Source of the DNA: Phoronis australis
Taxonomy: Eukaryota; Phoronida; Phoronidae
Assembly (NCBI GenBank): GCA_002633005.1
Contig: NMRA01000002.1
Span: 1,519,023 to 1,583,022, forward strand
Direction of reading: 5' to 3'
DNA length: 64,000 nucleotides
Part shown: positions 1 to 12,410 of the stretch, one piece after another
Position numbering within the stretch: position 1 is the first letter of the stretch
Layout of the letters: every line of letters starts with the position of its first letter
Translations under genes and position numbers: made by a program
The notes under the pieces: model-generated
Databases searched by the model: none
Seen by the model: the letters and a program-made list of their open reading frames with translations, nothing else
What the model was told of the DNA's origin: nothing

Positions 1-1207
1 CGGTCTAATTAAACCAGAGCACATGTTACGCTACAACGAAAAACTGCAGCCTTCGGTGTATTTCCCATTTGTATTTTCATCAGAAATTTTCGTCATGCGG
101 GACTCGGTGACTCTTTCCATAGCTAAAGCGCCAAACACAAGCTAAACGCAAGACAATCGAGTAACGGTCATGACATCGTCAAGACAGGGTAAAAATTACA
201 AAGCCCGTTACACCAATTCTCAGATTCAAGCCTTATAGAGTAGTAATCATCCGTTGAATGCTTTAGTGACACAGGAGTTGCGTCGATCCCAAATTAGCGT
301 TTCTAAAATTTTCCTTGTCCGAAAGTCGCGGGGCAAAGTTCAAAGATCATTAAGAAAAAGTTTTTGGACCTTGTATGAATTTCATGGACTATGAAAAACT
401 CATTTCGGAAATATTTATTCTTGGTCGAAAATGGCGGGCCGTCCGAAAATCACGCGACTTTACCGTACTGTGAACAGTGCAAAGCACTTAACTATTTTCA
501 AGCTTCTGTTTACGCAAAATGGCTTAATTTCAATAACCTTTACAATTACAAATGAACCTCGTCCTTATTCTATGTCCAATTTTTGGAAAAATAAAAGTCA
601 TTGAAAATAGTAATTCTGTCTCCAAAAATTAGTCTACGGCATACATATTTATGTCTGCAAAAGGTTGAGATGGGGGTTGAGGTTTAAGATCGCCCCTATA
701 GCAATCTGGAAACTCGCTGATCCAATTGCCTACAGAATTTTGATCTCTATAGAAAGTATGCCATTGTGAACCGACAAACAAATTAAAACGAATCTTATAG
801 GCAAGCCTATAAGATAGAAATAGATAAATTCATCAAAACCTATAGTCGATTATCTAGTTTTATAATTGCCTATACGAACTTATTGCTCAGGTTATAAAAT
901 TCAACAGGCAAGCCTGCAGGACATCATAATTGCTGACATCACAAAGTGAAAAAGCTTGACTTGGATCTAGGCCACAATGCAAGGGGCACGAGTGCCAGCG
1001 TCTTTCCCGTTTTCAGTGGAAATGGAACTGGGGAAACAGGGGTAAATCTCGCAGAAAAGTTGCCAAAATATCCACAATGACACGTATTCGGTGCAATAGA
1101 TTTTAAAATAACGTACAATGTGCCAATCCAGATTCATAGCAATTTCTTTAATAGTGTGAAAAACAATTGAACAATATACACAACCAGAACCTATATTTCT
1201 ATTATAC

Positions 1208-1438
1208 AACAGTACAATCTCACCAATTTCGGACATAAATAATTGCCAAAATTACCCTATTTTATTTTCAACGCCTTCCAACACCAAATGCTGTGAATGA
1301 CCAGTTTTTCAAAATATTTTCTGCAATGGAGCAGAACTTAAACACGATTAGCACGCTACCTATCCTTAATGAAAAAATGAGACGATATTTACCAATGTCT
1401 GCTATATTGTGTTCTAAATTGGTGAAACTGTACAGTAT
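1208..1438. mobile_element. MITE with CAGTAcAATCTCACCAA-type ends
   Basis: The left end (about 1210-1235) reads ACAGTACAATCTCACCAAT. The right end (about 1411-1437) is its imperfect inverse, containing ATTGGTGAAACTGTACAGT. Better-preserved relatives lie at 35175-35390 and, degraded, near 20774-21060. No coding capacity. Confidence 0.5.
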
Positions 1439-1608
1439 TACTGATCTGACATCCAGGGCCTCATAGCCAAAACAATGCTTATTTTGGGTATATCAATGTA
1501 TCACTTGTCAATATAAGGCCATCGCTTTCTAGGCGAAATAAAGCAGTTTCTGGAAACACTTAAAAAGATCCCGAATATAAGGTAAAGGCCATGCAAAATT
1601 TTTAGTAA

Positions 1609-1800
1609 TCGAAACAAATAACCAATGTAATATATTAAGCACCGCTATATCAAGATTAATTTAACTTTAAGTGAATGAACCTGGAACAAATAACCGGTAT
1701 GATATATTAAACGCCGGTATATCACGTTTAATAAATAAAACTGTAATGAACTCGAAACAAATGATTATAATATATTGATTTAATAATTTAAACTTAAATG
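1609..1800. repeat. AT-rich tandem repeat, ~71-bp unit, ~2.6 copies
   Basis: Three successive blocks begin with GAAACAAATAAC, AACAAATAACCGG and GAAACAAATGATT, and each continues through an ATATATT-rich segment. The units are diverged. Confidence 0.55.
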
Positions 1801-4283
1801 AATATCAGCTTTGACTCTTCATGAACTAACCAAAGCCTGTCAGGGCTATTGTTTAAAACTGTGCGAGAAAAACAACAAATATTGCCTTCTTATCAGGTGA
1901 AACTATGTCATTACAATTTTTTTCGAACTTACATAGAAATAAAAAGCCATTTTGTAAAAAATTTGGAGAAGCCCAAATTTCCGAAGAGTTACCAGAAGCT
2001 TTAATAGTTGACCTGCTCACACCATACTATAGTTCTTTCCCATGGTGAAGCTTTTGAGAGACAGTGCTTTAATTGAAGTCCTCTGTTGATGTATTGATGC
2101 TTTATAGGAATAAATAGCAAAGTCCATGACCATACTGCTTGTGTGATAAGTATTGAAAGCATTGAATCGGTACCAAAAGGCCAAAATGTCCTAATTTGCT
2201 AAAGAAATGACGTATCTCGAAGGACTTGAAACTCGAAGCATAGCTTTTCAAACTCGATGTAAGTAACCCAAACACGTACGCCACAACAAAATTCAAGCTC
2301 AATGCTGTGACGAGACGAAACAAAAACACAATAAATACGACTACTTCAGAAATTCCAAACACAACACATGCGAACTGTAGGTGGAAATGAACATTTGTCA
2401 AACAGATATTCATATGCCAATCCAGTCAAGCAGCATATTTATTTTAATAACTTGTCCCCAAGACAGGAGCCATAACTAAAAAATGGTCAATTATGACCTG
2501 TACAGGACACAAGGCCAGGCACTGACATTTACTTCTTAAGTCAACGCTAGCCTGTACTATCTTACTTAGATCAGGTCAAATTATCTCCACATGCAGTATT
2601 ATCAAAAAAAAGCAATTGATGTTATCTTGTAATATCAGGCATCGTTTCTGCTTTTGGGAAATGGGCTTCATTTCATCTGCCTGTCCTTTTTGTGAATTGT
2701 CTCTTTGCCATACTACTTTTCAAGACTCAAAAAATGCTGTCAATTTCAACATGTTTCAGGTGAGCCACAAGATGGGATGGACCTGGTGACAGCCGACACA
2801 GGCTAATTAGACCTCAGCAAGAGAATATGAACGAATTCATTCAGGAGTGGTATAAGGAGGCAGTGGCTCTCAATATTTTTTGAACCATGGTTGAATTAAC
2901 TACCCCCAAATTTCTTAAAAATTGGGACCTTCCAGGTTAACTGGGCAGTTTGAGTTTGGTGTTACGTGAGTAGACTACGAAAGGCATTTGCTTGATCTTT
3001 GACTCTGTTCTGATTGAAAGAATGTGCATAACTAGGCTCTTGACCAACTGTTTGCTTTTGTTCAGTCATGGCTTTTTGTAAACCTTTAAAGCTTGTAAGC
3101 GGAAATTTAGCAAGAAATTCAGATGCTCTTCACACACTTTGGATTTGTAACAAATCCGGCTGGTCGAGATACACCTTTAACGCGATTTCTATTATCTGAA
3201 AGGCTTTGGCAGTGACAGTGCACAGATTCACAATAGCATGCAAGTGATGGCGGTTTTGAGGTGAAAACTTTGGATTCGTTTTTTACGCCACTGACCTCAC
3301 TTGCGGCAGTCGCAGTGGTCCTAAAAGAAGGAAAAATTCACATAATAAGGTTCAGAAATCTTTGGCTCAGTAAACTGTTCATATTTTAAGGTTTTGTACA
3401 CCTGGCTATAGAACACAGAGGTACAGCTGACACCTGGTTTTTTTAAACCCAAAACCAGCAAAAAAAAATTGAGATGACACCTAAACAATTTCCCAACAGC
3501 AATTCGGAAGATTTCACTTACTGTGGTGCTATTCCTTTTCAAACTCATTATGGGACAAATTTGTCAGATCATAAACATTACATGACATCACAGAAAACTT
3601 GAGGTGAACAATATGATGGAACACAATACTTGCCACTTGAGCTCTCCGCAGTAGACAGCAAGGGTCCACTACAGCACGCATTTTGGTGTGAGTGCAGCAA
3701 TCATATCAGAGTAAAAACTTGAAGGGGGATACAAAAGAAAGAATAGCGACTTTTAGCAAAACTTTTTGGGAGAATTCCACAAGCACATACGATTATTGAA
3801 GTTAAATCTGATGACCTCAAACACCAGGCCTGCATTCTGTAGACTCAAGAGACTTGGGGACAATGTAGAGTAACCACGACTTCACAAGATATCACCATGC
3901 ACTACTACCACAGCATTTGATCACACCTAGCTTCACTCAATAAATTCTTGCAGTTACAGAATGTATTCCTAGTTAACCCTTGTCTTTGAGTTTTCAGTGA
4001 TGTCAGCGGATGTTTATGAGCACACAACTATCCCACAATGCAATTGAAAAACAACCATCAGTACCACTGGAGAGCAACTCTTGCTGAATGAGGGTCACAA
4101 TATTTGCACGGGGCTAGTGTGAGTTTCTGAGTAACAAATAATATTTGAAAAAGCCATCACTTGTATTTATTCAAAAATATGAAAGAAGGAAAAATGTCCA
4201 TTCTAGAAGGCAGAAGCTGCTTCTATAATTTTTAGAAAGAAGTTGTGAAATTTTGAATGAATGAAAAGATGAAATCGAAATTT

Positions 4284-4648
4284 TTTGAAAGAAAGCGTAA
4301 AGCAATAAATAAAAATATTTTAAAAGATGTTCAACACTAGAAGAAAGTTCCATGGTAGAATAATGAGTTTTAGTAATATGTCATATTCCTTCCATGTTAC
4401 TTAATAACTCATAAAACTACCAAGTAATTAACTAAATTTCAAATAACATGAACATGCGGCTATTATTTAATAATTTTAATTAACACCACCACTCTAATTT
4501 AAAACACCGCCATTCTGAAGTCTTTATTTTTTGGAAGAAAGCGTCAAGCAATAAATATATTTTAAAAGATGTTCAACACCAGAAGAAAGTTCCATGGTAG
4601 AATAATTAGTTTTTAGTAATATGTCATGTTCCTTCCATGTTACTTAAA
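4284..4648. repeat. Direct duplication, ~110-bp arms
   Basis: The segments 4284-4395 and 4536-4648 are near copies; both contain AAAGATGTTCAACAC, AGTTCCATGGTAGAATAA and TTCCTTCCATGTTACTTA. They are separated by an AT-rich segment (about 4396-4520) that reappears at 6319-6430. The whole looks like a dispersed repeat of which parts are present two or three times in the first 6.5 kb. Confidence 0.65.
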
Positions 4649-6318
4649 GTCCTTCTCTCGCGCGTTGTTAACCCTTATTACATGGTTAGAAGATGTTATA
4701 AGGATCCAAGAAGTACCTACCCCATAACTAATACACGATCCGTACTCGAAAACAGTTTAAATGAACGCGCCACTCACGATTCGCACCCGAAGAAACACCG
4801 CCATTTTGAACTTGCCGCGAACCCGGAAGTGCAATTCATTCAGGAACCCAGGCCGAGAAAACGCCGTCAGTGCGACTGGAGCAGTGCCTGTACTGTTACC
4901 AGCCAGCAAACGGGGATAAAAAAATCAACACCGCGTCTTAATTTTGATAAAATCAAACTACGGACAATTTTATGGAATTTGCTGAAGAAATGTGGCGAAT
5001 AAATTTTGACAGAAATTATTTTGCCAGACTTGGGACTGCAGCCTATCGGATCCGGTGCGGATCGAGACCAGACACTGGCGAACGGTAAATGCATGCGGTT
5101 GCAAGCTGTTTTGTCGAAGTAAAATGGTCAAATGATAAATGCTGCATATATTCAAGGGTAGTTTCAGACACTTGCATGAAATTACGGTCTGGTTAGTCCT
5201 GTGCCACACTGCCACGGCAGACCTTAGTTAGCCTCAGTCACCAGCTACCAGTGAAGACTATAGTCAAAATACAGCTTGTTAGTAGGCCTATACAGCTTTG
5301 CGCCAAGACTACCCTTAGGCCTAACTGGTCACTGGCCACAAACACAAAAAACATGAAAATTGAACAAAGTTTCTTTTTTGTAGCAACGTTTGTCAAAATG
5401 TATCAATGTTAAATCTTCACAAATTACAAAGTAGCCGATTGAACATGCCTTTCAGTTCAGCAAAAGTCACATTGAAGGTGCCGCCAGAAATGAGACCAAC
5501 GGGAATTGTGAGCACATTTATCACTTAATGAGTAACAACTGCGAGGCTGAAATTTGGTGAACACTGCTAAATCGTGCAGAATAGTAAGTAAAGATATGTC
5601 TAACTAAATTTCACCGTAATTTGTTGGCGAAAACAATTTACACAACGTTTTAAACTCGTAACTCATCCCGCTGTCCTCCAATATGGCCGACGCGATCCAA
5701 ACGAAGTGACCCAAATTTCGCCACAAAACTTGCAATAACTTTACAGTGCTTGCCCCGATTTTGATACTTTTTCGATTTTTACTGAGTAGAATGTACTACC
5801 TTTCCGATGATAGCAAAGTACTTTTTCAAAACGAGGAAAAAAATAAAACCAAAACAAAAATTGGTTCGACCCATATTGGTTCCTAGGTTCATCCCGCCTA
5901 CGTAAGGAACTAAACACCAATGCTATTTTAACATACTAAGTACGCGTAACATTCGAAAAAAAAATCAACGACCACTAACTACAAACTATAAATACATTAC
6001 ATATTATGCAAACGAATCACGATATATTACTAATAAAACAAAATAATGAAGACTTTTCGAGCAAGCCATAGCAAAAAAAAGGAAAAAATGGCGGCGTTCA
6101 GGACAAGTTCATGAACTGATGAGCCAGAAATGTGGGTACAGAAATAACCGATGACAACCGGTAATCATACGCTCAGAGAGAAGGGTCAAATACTGTTAAA
6201 AAATCGCTTTTGGCAAGAAAGGCGAAAAGAATATAAGGGAAGGGTGTAGAAAATAAGAATTTATGTAGTAAGTATTTTCGGATACTGGAACCACATGGGC
6301 AGTTTGCAAGAAGGACTT

Positions 6319-6438
6319 TAATAACTCGTGAAACTACCAAGTAATTAAATTTCAAATAACATGAACATGCGGCTATTATTTAATAATTTTAATTAACACC
6401 ACCACTCTAATTTAAAACACCGCCACACTGAAGTCTAT
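6319..6438. repeat. Dispersed repeat copy ending at the peptide-gene promoter
   Basis: The copy shares long near-identical runs with 4400-4525, including ACCAAGTAATTAA, AACATGAACATGCGGCTATT and AACACCACCACTCTAATTTA. Similarity ends at CTGAAGTCT, where this copy continues into TATAAAAC while the 4.5-kb copy continues TTATTTTT. The repeat boundary therefore coincides with the presumed core promoter of the 6.4-8.6 kb gene. Confidence 0.65.
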
Positions 6439-6443
6439 AAAAC
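6436..6443 (+). promoter_or_regulatory. TATA box of secreted-peptide gene
   Basis: TATAAAAC lies about 30 bp upstream of a presumed transcription start near 6466. The presumed 5' UTR exon (about 6466-6507) ends at the donor CTG|GTCAGT, and the next exon begins at the acceptor CAAG|GTAACC four bases before the ATG. Start site and first exon are inferred from signals only. Confidence 0.5.
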
Positions 6444-6900
6444 CAACATTGACTTCTGAATAAACTGACAGAGAAGACTTCCGACTTCACTGAAATTTCT
6501 CCTGCTGGTCAGTATCCTAAAGTTTTGCTACGTATTTGTACTCACAAAGATTTTGACACATCCTGGCAATCCTTCAGTTAAAGGCATATTACTGGTTACA
6601 AGAAATTATGAGCTTTGACCAATAAAAACAAAATTGGTTGTTTTTGTAATTTCACTACAAATCACCAATTCTCGCTGTTGTCTACCACCCATTTGCTGAA
6701 GTCTTACATTTAACATACTACCCTATTTAGGGGATGTGATTTGGCTCAGCTAATGGGTTTGAAACCAAGCTACTGCTGACTTCTGCAAAAATATTTTTCT
6801 CATGGACAATGTTCCTTTCATCTATCATATATAGCATACTGTCATTAAGATATTTTGTATGTTGCGATGACACCATTTCTACTTTGTTTTCAAGGTAACC

Positions 6901-8087
6901 ATGAAGAACGCTGCAGTTTTCCTCACTTTTGTAATCACGGTAGTGGCGACTATAACGTAAGTATTTTTAGGCAATTCGACACACTTTAATTTAAACATCA
7001 TTTTTTAAATTTTCGCACTGTATATTTCAATCTTTGCATAATTACAAATCTGCAAAACTTGTGGGGCTCACCAAATTGATATTCTTTTCAGCCTCAGAAA
7101 CAGAGGCACCTCTGGCAAGAGTGTGAAATCTACCTAAGTTACTGAAAAGCTACCTTTAAATGAAAACATTAAATTTGTAGCACGATATCAGTTTTACATT
7201 ATAAGGTCTTTAATAACATTTCCTGGTTTACTGATTTCCCTTTGTAAGCATAAGAGAACGATTTTTTAGGAACCACACATTTTAGAATTTTTTGTAGTGT
7301 CAAGTGTTTTATTTTAATGACCCTAGTGTTATAAGTAAAAGACCAAATGGTCACCAACTTGAGTAATTTTAGTTTAAACAGCATCCCCAAAAGAATGCAC
7401 AATTCGACCTCAAAAGCACGCCAAACCATCACCGATAGAAAAAATGTTGAAATGAGCTTTGGGGGCTTAGAAACATGACCACACTCATCCCATCAAGAAT
7501 TGATGAATTAATGCCAAATGAGTAGGCAACTTGACTCACAGGCAACGTATGCATGGGCCATTTTCAAACCAGCAATTTTAGGGTAGACCAACCCCAATTA
7601 ACTCTGCAGTTTTCTTGAGTGGCTGATAGTTTTAATATTATTTTATAGTTTAATATAGTTTTAATATTGTTTTAATATTATTTTATAGTTTAATAAGTTT
7701 TAATATAGTTTTAACATTATTTTTGGTAATGGAAATAGAACACTATCACAGCAAGGAACATTAAGACACCAATTTTATTACTAGAGTGAACAAAGGCCAA
7801 CTCGATTTTCGTATTTTGGCGAGTAAAACAAGCGTGAAATGCTGCTTAAATAAATTCAAGTGAAACTTAAAGATGTCAGACCAAAGCATATTTCTTTTCA
7901 ACATAGTGTCGTAACCGCTTTTACTGCTGGAGCTGGTAATGTTGGTGGCGCAAGAATTGCTCGGAGTGCAGAAGCCGACATAGATTCACAGATCAGTTCT
8001 CTCGATGCTTTTGGTAATATTGGTGGGGCAAGAATTGCTCGGAGTGCAGATGCCGACATGGATTCACAGATCAGTTCTCTCGAATGA
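6901..8087 (+). CDS. Putative secreted repeat-peptide precursor, two coding exons
   Basis: Coding exons 6901-6956 and 7907-8087 join in frame (AC|T) to give 78 residues. I recognise no family. The start ATG (context AACCATGA) opens a very hydrophobic N-terminus, MKNAAVFLTFVITVVATIT, continuing to about residue 26: a signal peptide or signal anchor. Residues 29-54 and 55-78 are tandem 26-residue repeats, GN(V/I)GGARIARSA(E/D)AD followed by DSQISSL, nearly identical at DNA level. Each repeat holds R-I-A-R (35-38 and 61-64), which fits the minimal R-X-X-R convertase site. Cleavage would release acidic peptides 39-64 and 65-78. No cysteines. The donor (AAC|GTAAGT) and acceptor (pyrimidine-rich, ACATAG) are good. 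Without splicing the first exon hits a stop at once. Exon 3 likely ends at 8116 (GAGAGG... donor GTCAGT), with a final UTR exon from 8548. The hormone-like role is inference. Confidence 0.55.
7630..7720. repeat. AT-rich TTTTAATAT tandem repeat
   Basis: Imperfect repeats of TTTTAATATTATTTTATAG lie inside the second intron of the peptide gene. Confidence 0.6.
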
Positions 8088-8547
8088 GACAGTCTGAGCA
8101 TCAAACATGAGAAGAGGTCAGTCAAATTTTGTTTGGTACAGTTTAAAAGCACCACTTGTGACTGTGAGTTTATGCTTCTCAATAGGTCTACTTGTGTCCA
8201 ATGTGAGTCCAAACATAGACTAGGAACATCCAGCAGTTTAAATGGAACAATACCTTATATTCTGAAAGACTTATTAACACTTTTTTCTCCAATGTTGGCA
8301 AATGATTTAATTTATGAGAATGATGATTTATTGTCAAAGACCAGGTGTCTTGAAGTGGTTTGTCTTTTTGAAGAGTGTTTTCAATAACTATAACTTTAGT
8401 GTACTGTAGTAGTCATTGCTGCCACTTCTAAACCACTATGTACTGAGCAAGCGGTTGTTGCATGTGCTTTGCTATAATGCATACAAAGATGTGTTGTGGG
8501 GCTTTAATTTATTTCACCTATTTTTAATACGTATTTTTGATTTTCAG

Positions 8548-8640
8548 AGAAACATCAAATTGAGAAAGAACAGCCAGCTGTTTGAAATTTGAATATTGGT
8601 TCACAGATATGCAGTAATAAAATTAAATCCTACGACAAAT
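8548..8640 (+). other. Probable 3' UTR exon with poly(A) signal
   Basis: The acceptor GATTTTCAG precedes position 8548. AATAAA follows at 8616-8621. The stop codon of the peptide gene lies 29 bases before the upstream donor at 8116, so the arrangement would not be expected to trigger nonsense-mediated decay. The exact 3' end is a guess. Confidence 0.4.
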
Positions 8641-9164
8641 TTGATTTATTTTGTCAACACCGAAGAATTTTGTGTTAAAGTTAATAACAAGGGTTCTGAC
8701 CAGTTTTCTTCACTAATAACAGGCATCAAACTGATTCTCAAAACCCAGGACCACTGTACGTGACAATTGCCATATTTTGCACGATCAACTAGTGCACATT
8801 CATGGGACTGTCTGATGCACTTGTGAGTGTTGGTCGGTATGAGCGAATATCTTCAAACCTCGAACAATGCAAGCTAACTTCGCAGTAAACAGGTGGATTT
8901 AACAGCAAAGCAACAATGCCTCTATGCAGTATGAATGGTTAACTTTTGTGCCATTGAAGAAATCGGTTGGTTTCGCTGTCGACAACAGCACCATCTGGAA
9001 CACTTTTGTTATTTTGCAAGCCTCAAATTATCTCTGAGAGGTGTTTTACCACTGAACATAGGCAAATTTCAATCAATACATCAAAGGGATATGATCAAGA
9101 GACTGCTAGCCAATCTAAATAGTCGCAAGCGATGGTCATTCTCAAATCTGCCTTCTGTTAAGAC

Positions 9165-9600
9165 TTGCCTATTATTCCATAGGGCGGCTATACACCGGAA
9201 GTTTTCCTGCAAATTAGACTTCACAGTGATTAAACCACCAAAGTCATGTTGCTATAAGTACCTTTTGCGCATGGAGGGACACTTTACGAAACCGTTAATG
9301 TCGTTAACTCATCCCACGTCATGCCCCCTGGCGCAAACAGTGTAAAAATGACTAGTAGCCGATTTGGGCAACTTTACAAAAGACTGTTTGGAAAAAAGTT
9401 TGATTCTAGGAGTGTAAATATGTTTAAGCTAGGAAGACATCAACGGCATCCTAAAGTGTCCTTCTGTGCACAAATGTAGCATATTTATGACAACATAACT
9501 TTCATGGTTTAATCAGTGTAAGGCATAATGCGCCGAAAAGCTTTTGACGTACTGACAGCCTGGCTATGGGATGACCAATCTCTACTGGAGCCAGTTGAGA
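9165..9600. mobile_element. Inverted-repeat element, family B, copy 1
   Basis: Arms near 9165-9300 and 9440-9600 are imperfect inverses. The right arm carries GGCATAATGCGCCGAAAAGC and GGTTTAATCAGTGT, and the left carries their inverses with GCATGGAGGGACAC. The same words recur at 10204-12003, 17060-17662 and, as a fragment, 46985-47115. No transposase is visible. Confidence 0.55.
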
Positions 9601-10203
9601 CGGTGGTAGTGCCTAGCCCAGGTGGGCCAGGCATAGCCTTGATACAAAGCTGTATATAAATATACAGCTTTGCACCAAAATCTGACACAAACTTTGTGTC
9701 ATTAAAACCTACAGTCTTCTTTGAGTAAACTAAATTATTTAACGATGTTAGAAAAAATGGCATTCTACCGTTATTCTACTGCTAATGTTGTGGAGCAATC
9801 TTTAGCGACGGCTTTCGGCGCCATGAAATATTGCATCACCTATTCTTCAATCAACTGTTCTTCTTTCGCGAGGTTGCATACACGAAACAAAAAATTATCG
9901 GAACTGGTTTCACTTCATTATAAGTTTTTAGAATTTGATACCGATAAACCGAATTTCAGAAGAAATTTTGCTGCTGCCAAGCTATCATCATCTCCTGAGA
10001 GATGTCGCAAAAATTTAGGAAATGGCGCATGAGCGTGAAACGAGCGTACTGTTTTCAAAACAACGACATACTTTTCAGTGTTAGAAAAAACAGAGAGTTA
10101 CGTTTATTGCATTGTTTTTCACCTTAACGGCCGTAACGCGAAAGGTGAGTGTCGGTTGCTTCCCAGATTTTTCATTCACCCCGTCCGGTCTATAGTTTTA
10201 CTA

Positions 10204-12003
10204 GGCAATGACCATCGCCTTTGTTGGCCCGAAGCAGAGGCTATAGGCGCTCTGTACGCCGGAAGCTTTTCGGCGAATTATGCCTCGCACCGACTAAACC
10301 ATCAAAGTCACGTTGTTATAAATACCTTTTGCGCATAGAGGAACACCTTAGGAGGTTGTCGATGTGTTAAATTCCTTCCAACTCGAACAAATACTCCCAT
10401 TATCAAACTTTTTCTTCGAGCAGTCCCTATTTCAGTTCCCAAAATCATGAACTCACCATTTTTATACTGAGCACGCTCCAATTTTTACCGCGCTCGCTAG
10501 GTGATGTGAATTCATAACCTCAATCTTTAAATAGGCCAAAGGTGAGCCATTGCGGTCTTTTCAGTCAAATGTTCGTTTCCAAAATGCCACCACTTATACT
10601 TGTCTTTAATTGGCGTTACTTGAAACTGATTGTATTTCAATGAATCATTGTTTGTATTTGATAAAAATAAATGCTGTTGATATGACATTTAATAGTCTTT
10701 GTGCACATATTTGACATTTTAANNNNNNNNNNNNNNNNNNNNNNNNNNNNNNNNNNNNNNNNNNNNNNNNNNNNNNNNNNNNNNNNNNNNNNNNNNNNNN
10801 NNNNNNNNNNNNNNNNNNNNNNNNNNNNNNNNNNNNNNNNNNNNNNNNNNNNNNNNNNNNNNNNNNNNNNNNNNNNNNNNNNNNNNNNNNNNNNNNNNNN
10901 NNNNNNNNNNNNNNNNNNNNNNNNNNNNNNNNNNNNNNNNNNNNNNNNNNNNNNNNNNNNNNNNNNNNNNNNNNNNNNNNNNNNNNNNNNNNNNNNNNNN
11001 NNNNNNNNNNNNNNNNNNNNNNNNNNNNNNNNNNNNNNNNNNNNNNNNNNNNNNNNNNNNNNNNNNNNNNNNNNNNNNNNNNNNNNNNNNNNNNNNNNNN
11101 NNNNNNNNNNNNNNNNNNNNNNNNNNNNNNNNNNNNNNNNNNNNNNNNNNNNNNNNNNNNNNNNNNNNNNNNNNNNNNNNNNNNNNNNNNNNNNNNNNNN
11201 NNNNNNNNNNNNNNNNNNNNNNNNNNNNNNNNNNNNNNNNNNNNNNNNNNNNNNNNNNNNNNNNNNNNNNNNNNNNNNNNNNNNNNNNNNNNNNNNNNNN
11301 NNNNNNNNNNNNNNNNNNNNNNNNNNNNNNNNNNNNNNNNNNNNNNNNNNNNNNNNNNNNNNNNNNNNNNNNNNNNNNNNNNNNNNNNNNNNNNNNNNNN
11401 NNNNNNNNNNNNNNNNNNNNNNNNNNNNTATTCTTTGTTGCATTAGTAACTGGTCTTGGCTAATATTATCATTTTATGGCCTGGTCATCCATTCAGCCAA
11501 AAGTAGTTCCAGAGGTGGCTTATCAGCCAATTATTCACGCATGCTGACTCACAATAGAAGCCTGATAAGAGTGAAGGTGGATAAATGCGGTGTTCCTACA
11601 GTTTCTTGTTTTAGTGGATGTGTTCACGACATGTGGTTCCCGGCAGCACGTACGCAAAGGGCGGGAACTTCAGCTTTCAAAGTTCGCCGGTAGGTCCGCA
11701 ACTTCTGACCTTCGGCCTGGTTAAAAAAATGAAAAAGTTGATTTCACGATTTTGGGAACTGAAATAGGGACTGCTCGAAGAAAAAGTTTCATAAACGGGA
11801 GTATTTGTTCGCGTTGGAAGAAATTAAACACATCGACAACCTCCTAAGGTGTTCCTCTATGCGCAAAAGGTATTTATAACAACGTGACTTTGATGGTTTA
11901 GTCGGTGCGAGGCATAATTCGCCGAAAAGCTTCCGGCATACAGAGCGCCTATAGCCTCTGCATCACCTCTGCTTCGGGCCAACAAAGGCGATGGTCATTG
12001 CCT
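10204..12003. mobile_element. Large inverted-repeat element, family B, split by the assembly gap
   Basis: About 270-bp arms at 10204-10460 and 11745-12003 are inverse copies of each other. Shared words include AATTATGCCTCGCACCGAC and its inverse, AGGTGTTCCTCTATGCGC, and GGGACTGCTCGAAGAAAAAG. The outer ends read GGCAATGACC and GGTCATTGCC. TATAGTTTTAC occurs just outside both ends, a possible imperfect target duplication. The 706-N gap lies between the arms, so any encoded protein is unseen. Confidence 0.65.
10723..11428. other. Assembly gap (N)
   Basis: An unbroken run of 706 undetermined bases. Open frames that cross it are artefacts. Confidence 1.
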
Positions 12004-12249
12004 ATAGTTTTACATGTTGATACAAGTTTCACGGCGAGGTGATGAGCAGAACCAGCCTGGCTGTGCGTAATTTTTGGGTCTACGGAAGAAATACACACAG
12101 TGGGACCTAGCTGTATTTTGACGACAGTCTTCATACAGCTAGGTGGCTGGCTAGGTTAGGCGTTGAGCTGAACATTGCCTGAATAAGTACAGCATACTCG
12201 ATACTAAAACTCACTGTGGCCAGAAACTAAACCGGCAGTGGTCAGATAT

Positions 12250-12410
12250 AGTGGTCCCTGATTTTAAGAACCAGACAATCACCCGGCATTATTCAGTGAT
12301 TGCCTGGGACCGGTGCCATACTTATTTGGGCACTAGTCGGATATACAGCGGTCCGTGATTTAAAGAAGCAATTTCATTGCCTGGTTCTCTTAATCAGGGG
12401 CCGTAGGCAG
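12250..12410. repeat. Small foldback repeat
   Basis: GTGGTCCCTGATTTTAAGAA near the left end has an imperfect inverse, GGTTCTCTTAATCAGGGGCC, near the right. CAGATATAGTGGTCC and CGGATATACAGCGGTCC also recur as direct copies. Confidence 0.45.

Larger units (their letters stand above)
1..6430. other. Intergenic, no recognisable gene
   Basis: I found no exon chain or recognisable protein on either strand. The longest open frame (4637-5002, +) has no family resemblance and overlaps repeats. The stretch holds a perfect 10-bp-arm palindrome at 793-814, a small inverted-repeat element near 1208-1438, about 2.6 copies of a roughly 71-bp AT-rich tandem repeat at 1609-1800, and the repeats at 4284-4648 and 6319-6438 listed separately. 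Noncoding transcripts or distant exons cannot be excluded. Confidence 0.6.

Noticed and set aside
4637-5002. 121-codon frame on the plus strand
   Set aside because: No family resemblance, starts within a repeat, and no neighbouring exon continues it.
8935-9345. 136-codon frame
   Set aside because: It overlaps the left arm of a family B element, has no protein signature and no splice-site support.
10637-11693. Long open frames on both strands across 10.6-11.7 kb
   Set aside because: They exist only because the N gap contains no stop codons.
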